From positions 1-35,885 of the forward strand of contig CAKRAM010000141.1 of assembly GCA_934294965.1 (NCBI GenBank): DNA of 35,885 nt, read 5' to 3'. The DNA comes from an uncultured Clostridia bacterium (GTDB lineage: Bacteria; Bacillota; Clostridia; Christensenellales; CAG-314). How positions within the stretch are numbered: position 1 is the stretch's first letter; every line of letters begins with the position of its first letter. Made by a program: the position numbers and the translations under genes. Positions 5,888 to 14,025 of this stretch are shown in pieces. Below the pieces are notes generated by a model that did no database searches, had not been told where the DNA came from, and was given only the letters and a program-made list of their open reading frames with translations.

Positions 5888-8608
5888 TTATGCGTAAATC
5901 CAAACTTCGGGAAGAAGCATGCTTGCGCTTGTATTTGAAGTGTAGTTCATGAATCTCGGATTATCTTTATTGTACAAAATTCTACCGTATCCAGAGTTCG
6001 TACTTGCTACGGTTGCGTTGCCGTCGACATCGATCGAAATCGTCCAAGTGGTCGTACCCGTACCCTTACAGTTCAATGCTTTTGCTGCACTCGTTCCGAT
6101 AACGCCTTCGTCCGTTGTAAACGTCCAACCGGTAGCGTCTCCGCTCAAAGTGATTTGAATAGCCTTATCCTGAGAAGTGGATGTGAAGAACTTGCCTTTT
6201 CCCATTGCGCCGGCATATTTATCGCCGGAAACAAAAGTGATGATATCTCCTGCTTTAAGAGTGGAAGCATCGGTAACTTTTTGCCAAGTCGGTTCGGAAG
6301 GTTGTACAGCGCCTTCGGCTGCGACTTTCATCGTTACCGTGGTACTAGCCGTGCCTACCGTGGCGGTGAGAACAACGGTGATTTCCGTTTCGCCTTTGGT
6401 TACCGTCACTTTGTATTGGTTGCTTTCCGCGTCCAAAGTGATTACAACGGCCGGGTTATCCGAAGCCCAAGTTGCCGTGTTGGGAAGAACGGTGTCGGCA
6501 GTGATGTACTTGCCTTCCAAGCCTTTAACCGCTTCTTCAAGAGTAAGTTGATCTTGTTCTTCTTGCGTAAGTTTTACTGTTATTGCGGAAGGAGCGACGA
6601 TTTTTGTTGTTCCATTGTGAGATCCGATAACACCGCTAACCGTCACGGTTTGACCGACTTTAAGTGCGGAGATGATTGCAAACATGTCGTTGCCGATGCT
6701 TGCTTGTTTTTTGAAGAACACGATAACGTCCACCGCCGATTCGCCTTCGCCGACGGTAACAATAAATTGTTGTGTGTCAGCTGCAGCTTTTACAACACCT
6801 GTTACCGTTATGGGACGGTTTGTATAAACGTTGTCCGCTACGGTTGTAGACTGAGTGATGGTTGCCCAAGTTGCTGCGTCAAACACGTAGTCGACGGGAG
6901 CCGTGTAACCGTGGTCGGGAGCAGCTTCAAGCTTGGTCAAAGAACCGCTCCCGCTAACGTCGATTTCTACCGTTCTGTTGCTTTCGTACCAAGCGTACTT
7001 ACCTACAACTTCCACGATATCGCCGACGGAGATTCCCGCTGCCAGAGCGTTGCTTGCTTTGTATACTTGCAAACCGAACTCTCCGTTAGCAATAAAGATA
7101 CCTTGATAGGGGTTGCCACCGTAGATAGCGACGACTTTACCTACTACTTTGAACGTTTTGCCGGTGCCTTGCTTGATAACGTCTTCGAAGGAAGCGTAGT
7201 CCAATTCTCCGCACATCGAGCATTTTTTGTCAACGCCTTGGTAGTCGTGAGCGATTTTTGCAATTACAAGTTCTTCTGCGGTTGTTTCTGCCTTTTCAGG
7301 AGTGAACAGTTTGCCGCAAGCGCATGCGTAGTGGGCTTTTGTACCTTCCTTTGTGCAGGTTGCAGCCACTTCTGCGATAAGTTCGCCATAGGTGTGGTTT
7401 GCGGGATCGATTGCAATTTCCAACGCAGCCGCGGTGGTTTCGACTTTCGCTTCGTCGAACAATTTGTTGCAAACGCTGCTCTCAAAGTGAGCCTTTGTTC
7501 CCTATACTGCGCAAGTTGCAGCCACTTCGGGGATAAGCTCGCCGTAGGTATGTCCCTTTGCGGCAATAACAAGGTTTTCCAGCGTTGTTTCTTTTTTGTC
7601 TGCATCGAACAACTTTTTGCATGCGCTGCATTCGTAGTAGGCTTTGAGTCCTTCTTCCGTGCAGGTTGCGGGATCTTCCGCAACAAGTTCGCCGTAAACG
7701 TGGTTTGCGGGATCAACGGGTAAAACCAATTTTTCCAAAGTGGTTTCTTTTTTGTCTGCATCGAACAACTTTTTGCATGCACTGCATTCGTAGTAAGCTT
7801 TAAGACCTTCTTTTGTGCAGGTTGCGGGATCTTCCGCAACAAGTTCGCCATAGGTGTGACCTGTTGCTGCGATTACAAGTGCATCGGCAGTGGTTTCTTT
7901 CTTTTCGGCATCGAACACTTTGTGGCAAGCACTGCATTCATAATAAGCGTGTTTACCTGCTACTTCGCAAGTGGCGGCAACCTCGGGTACAAGTTCGCCA
8001 TAGGTGTGACCTGTCGCTGCGATTGCAAGTGCATCTGCTGTGGTTTCTTTCTTTTCGGCATCGAACACTTTGTGGCAAGCACTGCATTCATAATAAGCGT
8101 GTTTACCTGCTACTTCGCAAGTGGCGGCAACTTCGGTTACAAGTTCACCGTAGGTGTGACCTTTTGCTGCAATGGAGCGTTGTTCCTTATCGCCGCAAGC
8201 ACATTCTCTTTCTTCCGAACCTGCAACTTCGCAAGTGGCAGCGGTTACGGTTTTCCATTCCCCGTAAGCGTGAGTGTGAGGCCCTTCCGCATAGGTTACG
8301 GTGTAGGTTTTTTGGAAATCTTTTCCGTCGACGGTTGCCGTGACCGTAATCGTGTAGGAGCCTGCCGCAGCTTTGTTAACCTTGGAGGAATCCACGTTGA
8401 AACCGGTAACGTCTTTGGTTGTTCCGTCTTCATAAACTGCGGTTACTTTTAAGCCGTCGTAGGAAAATTCGTCACCAACGACGAAGTTCGTCTTTTCGGC
8501 TTTCAGTTCGATACCGCTGACTGCGTTTTGGCTGCACGCAGTGAATGCGCAAAATGCCAAAGTCAACGTCAGAACTGCCAAAAGCACAAGTTTTAGAGTC
8601 TTTTTCAT
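5888..8608 (-). pseudogene. Cys-repeat surface lipoprotein gene interrupted by one in-frame TAG
   Basis: One continuous frame of 907 codons is split by a TAG at 7502-7504. The first part (368 residues) has a lipoprotein signal (lipobox FTAC, Cys about 25), a bacterial Ig-like domain (about 30-108) and repeats of about 50 residues starting H(T/V)YGEL with paired cysteines. The TAG falls in the sixth of seven repeats, at a position where sister repeats have Glu, so one GAG-to-TAG change would explain it. After it the frame continues with the rest of repeat six, repeat seven, a CSMCG motif, two OB-fold-like segments, an Ig-like segment and a C-terminal domain like those of secreted Bacteroidales-type proteins. 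TAG is a true stop elsewhere in the window. The first part could still make a truncated lipoprotein; the second lacks a signal peptide. Ligand unknown. Confidence 0.75.
7250..8290 (-). repeat. array of seven ~150-bp Cys-rich coding repeats
   Basis: Repeats encode units with H(T/V)YGEL, ATC and CSAC-like cysteine pairs. The copies beginning near 7891 and 8041 are almost identical over 150 bp, so the array can recombine or slip. Confidence 0.8.
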
Positions 8609-8633
8609 CTTACATCTCCTTAATAATATTTTA

Positions 8634-8704
8634 CCGACGAAAAAAATCCGTCGGTTACCGAACCCCTCTACGATTGAATCGGGTACGGCAGAGCCGTTAG
8701 GTTC
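8634..8704 (-). promoter_or_regulatory. structured 5' leader of the Cys-repeat lipoprotein gene
   Basis: Downstream of the predicted start near 8707 the minus-strand RNA can fold into a three-way junction: GAACC (8704-8700) with GGTTC (8664-8660) enclosing ACGGC/GCCGT (8697-8693 with 8689-8685) and CGAT/ATCG (8681-8678 with 8674-8671). A second hairpin CCGACG/CGTCGG (8654-8649 with 8639-8634) with a U-rich loop precedes the AAGGAG site. I cannot assign it to a known riboswitch. Confidence 0.4.
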
Positions 8705-8713
8705 TATACATAG

Positions 8714-8743
8714 ATTTTACCACATACACGGCGAGTTTGGCAA
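8714..8743 (-). promoter_or_regulatory. promoter of the Cys-repeat lipoprotein gene
   Basis: Minus strand TTGCCA (8743-8738), 18-bp spacer, TAAAAT (8719-8714). Predicted leader of about 100 bases. Confidence 0.6.
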
Positions 8744-8962
8744 TAATTTTTTTGGAATAATATCAAATCGTGTTGAAATTAACGCTGAACTGTGATACAT
8801 TTATCTATGCAGTTTTGCTATTAAAATTTTTGCCGTCGTTTTTCGACAAAACGATACGAATTTCGACAAAACACCACTCGGCATTGCCGAGATTTGCCAC
8901 CGCTTGCGCAAATCGGCAAGGACTTTCAAAACAAACTACGTAAATATTTGGAGGAAACGAAT

Positions 8963-9502
8963 ATGAAAACCGCAGTTATCGTTATAGATATGCTAAAAGA
9001 CTTTTTGACCGGTGCGCTGGCTTGCAAGCGAGGCGTTGCAATAGTTCCGCAAACCGAAGAACTTGTTTCCAAAGCGCGTAAGGCAAACGTACCCGTGGTG
9101 TTTTGCTGCGACGCCCACACGGAAAGCGATCCGGAAATGGCACTTTGGGGCAAACACGCCATGGCAGGCACAAAAGGCGCGGAGGTTATTGACGAACTTG
9201 CTCCTCAAAAAGGCGAATACGTTGTGCCTAAACGCAATTACAGCGGATTTTGGCAAACCGATTTGGACAAAATTTTGAAGTCCATGGGAGTGGACACCCT
9301 TGTGTTTTGCGGAATCCACACGCATTTGTGCGTTCAACACACCGTTGCCGACGCTTTTTTTGACGGATACGCAACGATTATAGCAAGCGACGCCACCACG
9401 GCTTTTACCGAAGATGACAACATCCGCGGAAAAGAATACATGAAGTCCACCTACGGAACGAAAGTGATGACCAACAAGGAAATTTTTGAAAAACTGTTTT
9501 AG
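8963..9502 (+). CDS. isochorismatase-family cysteine hydrolase, possibly nicotinamidase
   Basis: The 179-residue protein has the catalytic triad of the isochorismatase/nicotinamidase superfamily: D9 in VIDMLKDF, K90 in VVPKRNYSGF and C123 in GIHTHLCV. It also has DAH (D50, H52) and H65 in the LWGKHAMAGTKGAE segment, the metal-binding arrangement of nicotinamidases, so conversion of nicotinamide to nicotinic acid in NAD salvage is a reasonable guess but not proven. The ATG at 8963 is preceded by GGAGG (8949-8954 region); upstream codons in the same frame have no homology. It is monocistronic, ending at the terminator at 9551-9580, and divergent from the lipoprotein gene. Confidence 0.88.
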   Translation: MKTAVIVIDMLKDFLTGALACKRGVAIVPQTEELVSKARKANVPVVFCCDAHTESDPEMALWGKHAMAGTKGAEVIDELAPQKGEYVVPKRNYSGFWQTDLDKILKSMGVDTLVFCGIHTHLCVQHTVADAFFDGYATIIASDATTAFTEDDNIRGKEYMKSTYGTKVMTNKEIFEKLF

Positions 9503-9550
9503 AAAATGCCCAACCCGCTTTGGCAAACAATTTTTACGATAAAAAACTAT

Positions 9551-9580
9551 CGGCATTGCAAATGCTTTGCCGTTTTTTTT
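9551..9580 (+). terminator. terminator of the isochorismatase-family gene
   Basis: CGGCA (9551-9555) pairs with TGCCG (9568-9572), followed by eight T residues (9573-9580). An inner GCATT/AATGC pairing is an alternative fold. Confidence 0.75.
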
Positions 9581-9811
9581 GACAAAAATGTTTTTTCGCC
9601 CATACATAACACTCGCAAAGACGTGACTATGGCTACGAACGCCGCAAAGGAAGCCCTTTCCCCCATCGCTTATTACCGAAAAAAAGGGGCATTATAGTCT
9701 TTTTTGAGCGCTCGTTTGCAATTGTGCAAAACGTGCAACTATCCATTCGGTTATCAAACACTCCGTACGAACGATTTTGATATATCTCTCACGTATTTTT
9801 TTTTGTCGGTA

Positions 9812-9840
9812 TTGACAAAGCCAATGCAAAACGATATAAT
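9812..9840 (+). promoter_or_regulatory. perfect-consensus promoter of the split-barrel flavoprotein gene
   Basis: TTGACA (9812-9817), exactly 17 bp, TATAAT (9835-9840). Predicted start near 9847. A consensus promoter this strong usually needs repression, which fits the palindrome at 9853-9870. The interval 9581-9811 has no convincing gene. Confidence 0.85.
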
Positions 9841-9852
9841 ATTCATATTGAA

Positions 9853-9870
9853 GCCTTGTCCGGACAAGGC
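9853..9870 (+). promoter_or_regulatory. 18-bp perfect palindrome between promoter and ribosome site
   Basis: GCCTTGTCCGGACAAGGC is fully self-complementary, starts about six bases after the predicted transcription start and ends two bases before CGGAGG. It could be an operator for a dimeric repressor or, in RNA, a seven-pair hairpin with a CCGG loop at the 5' end. Confidence 0.65.
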
Positions 9871-9884
9871 TCGGAGGCAAAACT

Positions 9885-10355
9885 ATGGACGAACTGTTTA
9901 AGCACGCGTTGGACATTATGGACGACAACTTTGGGCATATGATAGAAGGCTGTTTGGCTTCGTCGGCGCACGACGAAGTTACGGCGAGAGATTTGCACTG
10001 CTACTACAAGGACGGCAAAGTGTACGTGCGCAGCAAACTTTCCAGCACGCTGGTTGCCGATATTACCGTAAACCCCAATGTGGCTTTGTGCTACGGCACA
10101 AGCAACATGCAGGGCGTTGCCAAAATTTTGGGACACCCCACATTGCCGCAAAATTCCGAAATAAGAACAATTCTTAAACGAGAAATGGGGCTGAACTACG
10201 ACGAATACTCCGTAGAGAGCGACCAAGAAACGTTGCTTGTGGAAATTACCCTAACAAAAGCAAAAACTTATTCCCGTTTTCATTGCTACCGCATAGACTT
10301 TGTAAACCAAACGGCAAGCAGGGATCGCTCCGTTCCGTCATTCATTTACAGATAA
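9885..10355 (+). CDS. pyridoxamine 5'-phosphate oxidase-like flavin split-barrel protein
   Basis: The 156-residue protein resembles the small FMN- or F420-binding split-barrel family related to pyridoxamine 5'-phosphate oxidase: an N-terminal helix (DELFKHALDIMDD), then strand-rich segments such as ARDLHCYYKDGKVYVRS and NVALCYGTSNMQGVAKILGHP, where family members pair a steady substrate strand with a G-x-A barrel strand. The C-terminal YSRFHCYRIDF fits the last strand. Many relatives are of unknown substrate, and true PdxH is longer, so vitamin B6 synthesis should not be assumed. CGGAGG is eight bases upstream. It has its own perfect promoter and an 18-bp palindrome, so expression is probably strong and switchable. 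Confidence 0.75.
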   Translation: MDELFKHALDIMDDNFGHMIEGCLASSAHDEVTARDLHCYYKDGKVYVRSKLSSTLVADITVNPNVALCYGTSNMQGVAKILGHPTLPQNSEIRTILKREMGLNYDEYSVESDQETLLVEITLTKAKTYSRFHCYRIDFVNQTASRDRSVPSFIYR

Positions 10356-10423
10356 CGGTTCGTAGGCTTTTGCAAAGGCAAAAACTGCCAACTTGGCAAG
10401 ATTATTTTACCCCTAAAACGACA

Positions 10424-10459
10424 AACAGGCTATCGCATTGTGCGGTAGCCTGTTTTTTT
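10424..10459. terminator. bidirectional terminator between the split-barrel gene and clpB
   Basis: AACAGGCTA (10424-10432) pairs with TAGCCTGTT (10446-10454), with CGCA/TGCG continuing inside a three-base loop. T-run to 10459 on the plus strand; A-rich on the other side. Confidence 0.88.
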
Positions 10460-10465
10460 GTTGAA

Positions 10466-13054
10466 CTATTGCTTGGAAGCGGTAACCACAAGTTTGCCGT
10501 TATTCACGTCCACCGTGAGAGTGGTTTCCGGAGCAAGATCTTGGCGAACGATTTCCGTTGCGATCAGCGTTTCCACAGTGTGTTGCATGTAACGCTTAAG
10601 CGGACGCGCGCCGTAGATCGGATCGAAGCCGCTATCGGCAATAAACTTCTTTGCCGCGTCGGTAACGACAAGGTTAAGTTGCTTATCTTTTAGGCGTGCC
10701 GCAAGTTTTGCAACCAGCAAGTCCACAATCTTGGTAACTTCGTCCTTGGTGAGCGGTTTGAAGATGATGATTTCGTCCAAACGGTTCAAAAATTCCGGAC
10801 GGAATTGCTGTTTGAGCAAATTATGCACTGCCGTTTCGGCTTCGGGAGTAACTTCACCGCTCTTTTCGATACTGTCCAAAATCAAATCGCTGCCCAAGTT
10901 GCTGGTCATGATTATGATTGTGTTTTTGAAGTCCACCGTTCTGCCTTGGCTGTCGGTAACTCTGCCGTCGTCCAAAATTTGCAACAAAACGTTAAAGACG
11001 TCAGGATGAGCCTTTTCTATTTCGTCGAACAACACCACGCTGTACGGCTTACGACGCACTGCTTCGGTAAGTTGTCCGCCTTCTTCGTAACCGACGTATC
11101 CCGGAGGCGCACCGATAAGACGAGATACTGAGTATTTTTCCATATACTCGCTCATATCTATACGCACGATGTTACGTTCGTCGTCAAAAAGATTTTCGGC
11201 AAGTGTTTTGGCAAGTTCGGTTTTACCTACGCCGGTAGGACCAAGAAACATAAAACTGCCGATAGGACGGTTGGGATCCACAATACCCGCACGCGAACGC
11301 AAAATTGCGTTGCAAACCTTTGTTACCGCGTCGTTTTGACCGATAACACGCTTGTGCATGATATCGGGCAGCGCGATAAGTTTTTGCTTTTCGGCTTGTT
11401 GCAATTTGGAAACGGGAATGCCCGTCCAACGGCCGATGATTTTTGCAATTTCCTGATCGGTGACTTTGTCGTGCAACAAAGTTTCCGGATTGTTGTTGAT
11501 TTGTTCTTCCTGCTCTTCCAACTCCTTGGTGAGAGTAGGCAATTTGCCGTATTTAAGCTCGGCGGCTTTTGTCAAATCGTAGGAGTGCTCGGCTTGGGTG
11601 ATTTCCGCATTGACCGAATCGATTTGTTCACGCAGCGATTGCACCTTTTTGATTGCCTGCTTTTCGTTGCTCCAACGAGCCTTCATTTCGTCGTACTTGC
11701 TTTTAAGTTCGGCAAGTTCCTTTTTAAGTTCTTCCTTGTGCGCCACGGAAAGTTTGTCGGTTTCCTTGCCGATTGCCTGCAACTCGATTTGAATTTGCAT
11801 TATCTTACGCGCGGCGGAGTCCATTTCCGACGGCATGCTGTCCATTTCGGTACGAATCATTGCGCAGGCTTCGTCTACAAGGTCGATTGCCTTGTCGGGC
11901 AAAAATCTGTCGGTAATGTACCTGTCGGAAAGCGTTGCCGCTGCAATAAGTGCGCTGTCCTGAATTTTTACGCCGTGAAAGACTTCGTAACGATCCTTTA
12001 AGCCACGCAAAATGGAAATTGTGTCCTCAACCGACGGTTGATTGACGATGACCGGTTGAAAACGACGTTCCAATGCGGGATCTTTTTCTATATACTTACG
12101 ATATTCGTCCAAGGTGGTTGCGCCGATACAGTGCAGTTCGCCACGGGCAAGCATGGGCTTGAGTAAGTTGCCCGCATCCATTGCTCCTTCGGTTTTGCCT
12201 GCGCCGACGATTGTGTGCAACTCGTCGATGAACAAAATAATTTTGCCTTCGCTCTTTTTTACTTCGTTCAAAACGGCTTTAAGACGTTCCTCGAATTCTC
12301 CGCGGAATTTTGCGCCGGCAACCAGCGAACCCATATCCAACGAATACAGTTTGCGGTCTTTAAGTCCTTGCGGCACGTCCCCTGCGGCTATACGTTGCGC
12401 AAGTCCTTCGGCAATTGCCGTTTTACCTACGCCTGCTTCACCGATAAGAACGGGATTGTTTTTTGTTTTACGGGACAAAATTTGCATACAGTTACGAATT
12501 TCGTCCTCTCTGCCGATGACGGGATCGAGTTTTTGCTTTTTGGCAAGGTCGACCAAATCGGTTGCGTACTTGTTAAGAGAATCAAACGTCGCTTCCGGAT
12601 TGTCGCTTGTTACACGCACGTTGCCACGCAATTTTGCCAAAGTCGACAGAAATTGGCTCTTGCTTATGCCGTGACGGGCAAGCAAGGAGGAAACACTTTG
12701 TCCTTTGTCCAAAACGGCAAGCATAACGTGCTCCACGGAAACGTACTCGTCCTTCATTTCCGCAGAGATTTGCTCCGCACGGTTAAACACCTCGTTGGTT
12801 TCCGACGAGAGGTACACCTGCGAAGTTCCGCTCATTTTCGGAAGTTTTTCTATTGCGCCGTCGACCTCGCTTTTAAGCGACTCGACTGAAACGCCCATGT
12901 TGGTTAGTACGGACGAAACAAACCCCTGCTCGTCGCTCAGCAATCCGTGCAATACATGCAACGACGAAAGTTCGGCGTTGCCGTGCTGCAAAGCAGAGTT
13001 TTGCGCTTCTTGCACTGCCTCCAATGTTTTTTGAGTATATTTGTTTGTGTTCAT
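10466..13054 (-). CDS. clpB: ATP-dependent disaggregase ClpB
   Basis: ClpB is the hexameric AAA+ chaperone that pulls polypeptides out of aggregates together with DnaK. The 862-residue protein has the two-part Clp N-domain (1-145), AAA-1 with Walker A GEAGVGKT (205-212) and FIDELH, a long coiled-coil middle domain (about 400-530) that separates ClpB from ClpA/ClpC, AAA-2 with LGPTGVGKT (about 605) and LFDEIEKAHPDV, and the C-terminal D2-small domain. The pore loop GAKFRGEFEERLK is intact and no ClpP-binding loop is seen. AAGGCGGTG is an acceptable ribosome site. The gene starts 48 bases after the RHH gene and is probably co-transcribed with it; no CIRCE or CtsR box is visible between them. 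Confidence 0.97.
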   Translation of the reverse strand: MNTNKYTQKTLEAVQEAQNSALQHGNAELSSLHVLHGLLSDEQGFVSSVLTNMGVSVESLKSEVDGAIEKLPKMSGTSQVYLSSETNEVFNRAEQISAEMKDEYVSVEHVMLAVLDKGQSVSSLLARHGISKSQFLSTLAKLRGNVRVTSDNPEATFDSLNKYATDLVDLAKKQKLDPVIGREDEIRNCMQILSRKTKNNPVLIGEAGVGKTAIAEGLAQRIAAGDVPQGLKDRKLYSLDMGSLVAGAKFRGEFEERLKAVLNEVKKSEGKIILFIDELHTIVGAGKTEGAMDAGNLLKPMLARGELHCIGATTLDEYRKYIEKDPALERRFQPVIVNQPSVEDTISILRGLKDRYEVFHGVKIQDSALIAAATLSDRYITDRFLPDKAIDLVDEACAMIRTEMDSMPSEMDSAARKIMQIQIELQAIGKETDKLSVAHKEELKKELAELKSKYDEMKARWSNEKQAIKKVQSLREQIDSVNAEITQAEHSYDLTKAAELKYGKLPTLTKELEEQEEQINNNPETLLHDKVTDQEIAKIIGRWTGIPVSKLQQAEKQKLIALPDIMHKRVIGQNDAVTKVCNAILRSRAGIVDPNRPIGSFMFLGPTGVGKTELAKTLAENLFDDERNIVRIDMSEYMEKYSVSRLIGAPPGYVGYEEGGQLTEAVRRKPYSVVLFDEIEKAHPDVFNVLLQILDDGRVTDSQGRTVDFKNTIIIMTSNLGSDLILDSIEKSGEVTPEAETAVHNLLKQQFRPEFLNRLDEIIIFKPLTKDEVTKIVDLLVAKLAARLKDKQLNLVVTDAAKKFIADSGFDPIYGARPLKRYMQHTVETLIATEIVRQDLAPETTLTVDVNNGKLVVTASKQ

Positions 13055-13102
13055 ATTATCACCGCCTTTGCGACTGCGCCATCGGCGAGCCGCGGGTATT
13101 TG

Positions 13103-13750
13103 TTATACTTTATTTATTGCGCCGCTATCCGAAATTGCTCCCGGACCGTGACGGCGTACGTAGTTGCAAAAGATTTGCGCAGCGTGCGCTTCGTTGCCAC
13201 ATATCCAAAGTTTAAGCATTTCGTCCAGCGTGTAAACGTATTCGGCAATTTCGTAAGCCGTTTGCTCCGTTCCGGACGGTTTTCCGTACAGCACGCTGAC
13301 GTACTTGCCGCCTTCGCACGCAGCCGAAACGTTTTTGAGGAATTGCATTTCCAGCACGGCAAGCCTTTTGTAGAAATCGGCAAGCAATGCCGAAAGTCGC
13401 TCGTTTTGCGTGCGCGTGTTAAGCGAAACGACGGCAATCACTCCGTCGCGCTGAGATAGTTGCAAACGATACACAACCTTTGGATTGTACTTAAAAGGCA
13501 AATCCGTCACGATTTGAGCCATATCCGTTTGAGCATTGTTGACAAATTTCATATGGCTTACCGAAGACAAAATCCTTTCGGTTTGCGCCCAAACGTTGCG
13601 CTTGTCGGCATCGTCGTTGACGCATCCCAAATAGCAGGAAAGAACGTAGTCCGCCATTGCCGAACGGGAAAGACCGTTCTCTTTGGCGGATTCGTCCAAC
13701 TTTTGAACGATTTCGTCACTGAGTAGCAAACTGTATATACTTTTTGCCAT
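13103..13750 (-). CDS. ribbon-helix-helix (CopG-like) regulator upstream of clpB
   Basis: The first ~40 residues (SIYSLLLSDEIVQKLDESAK, then NGLSRSAMADYVL) read as a ribbon-helix-helix fold: a short polar strand, helix A, a turn, and helix B with SRSAM. Such domains dimerise and insert their strands into the major groove of short palindromes. The remaining ~165 residues are unfamiliar, mixed alpha/beta, and may sense a ligand or bind a partner. The gene lies directly upstream of clpB on the same strand, and its promoter overlaps two identical ATTTGCAAAT palindromes, which suggests an autorepressor that also controls clpB. GGAG precedes the ATG at 13750. The DNA-binding call is from fold pattern; the role in stress response is inference. 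Confidence 0.65.
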   Translation of the reverse strand: MAKSIYSLLLSDEIVQKLDESAKENGLSRSAMADYVLSCYLGCVNDDADKRNVWAQTERILSSVSHMKFVNNAQTDMAQIVTDLPFKYNPKVVYRLQLSQRDGVIAVVSLNTRTQNERLSALLADFYKRLAVLEMQFLKNVSAACEGGKYVSVLYGKPSGTEQTAYEIAEYVYTLDEMLKLWICGNEAHAAQIFCNYVRRHGPGAISDSGAINKV

Positions 13751-13874
13751 ACTTTTCTCCCTAAAATTGCCTCAAACCAATTGCGGAAACCGCACGGCCA
13801 ACCAACCTTGGCAACGGTTACGCACCGCCGCCGAGCATCGGTTTTTTGCCCGACGCCAATCTTTTACTATAGCT

Positions 13875-13902
13875 ATTATACCACGATTTGCAAATTTGTC
13901 AA
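13875..13902 (-). promoter_or_regulatory. promoter of the RHH-clpB unit
   Basis: Minus strand TTGACA (13902-13897), 16-bp spacer, TATAAT (13880-13875) with a TG extension. Predicted start near 13868, leaving about 118 bases before the RHH gene. Confidence 0.8.
13886..13895. promoter_or_regulatory. palindrome ATTTGCAAAT, copy 1, inside the promoter spacer
   Basis: Perfect 10-bp palindrome lying between the -35 and -10 hexamers. A bound protein would block RNA polymerase. The same sequence recurs 33 bp upstream at 13919-13928. Confidence 0.6.
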
Positions 13903-13918
13903 CAGTTTTAATAATTTT

Positions 13919-13928
13919 ATTTGCAAAT
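13919..13928. promoter_or_regulatory. palindrome ATTTGCAAAT, copy 2, upstream of the -35
   Basis: Identical to copy 1, centre-to-centre distance 33 bp, about three helical turns, which would place two dimers on roughly the same face of the DNA. Confidence 0.6.
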
Positions 13929-13940
13929 TTTATTCCTTAT

Positions 13941-13978
13941 AAAAATACGCCTGCCGAAAACAACCTTTCGACAAGCGT
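13941..13978 (-). terminator. terminator of the diguanylate cyclase gene
   Basis: Minus strand stem of 13 pairs (two G-U): 13978-13966 with 13959-13947, six-base loop, then ATTTTTAT. It insulates the RHH-clpB promoter from the upstream gene. Confidence 0.8.
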
Positions 13979-14025
13979 AAATATTGTTTTTTGTGCCGAC
14001 AGTTGCGTTTACAAACAAAGCGCGA

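Noticed and set aside
7502..7504. TAG as a recoded sense codon
   Set aside because: The rpsF TAG is in frame with ssb and must stop translation, rpsR and phoR also end in TAG, and no pyrrolysine genes are in the window.
6155..7723. 522-codon plus-strand frame opposite the Cys-repeat gene
   Set aside because: Antisense shadow of a long repeat-rich gene; Phe/Cys/Val-rich translation without domains.
7813..8452. Plus-strand frames of 176 and 198 codons across the Cys-repeat array
   Set aside because: Repeat-driven antisense frames with no ribosome site or homology.
8634..8704. Cyclic-di-GMP riboswitch in the lipoprotein leader
   Set aside because: The GGGGTT and GGTAACC words recall the 3' part of the class I element, but the GAAA-type receptor, the first paired arm and the conserved binding-site bases are missing.
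9506..9928. Short frames between the isochorismatase-family and split-barrel genes
   Set aside because: They overlap the terminator and promoter, lack ribosome sites and show no family pattern.
12705..13459. Plus-strand frames opposite clpB and the RHH gene
   Set aside because: Antisense shadows; no ribosome site, low-complexity Ser/Phe-rich products.
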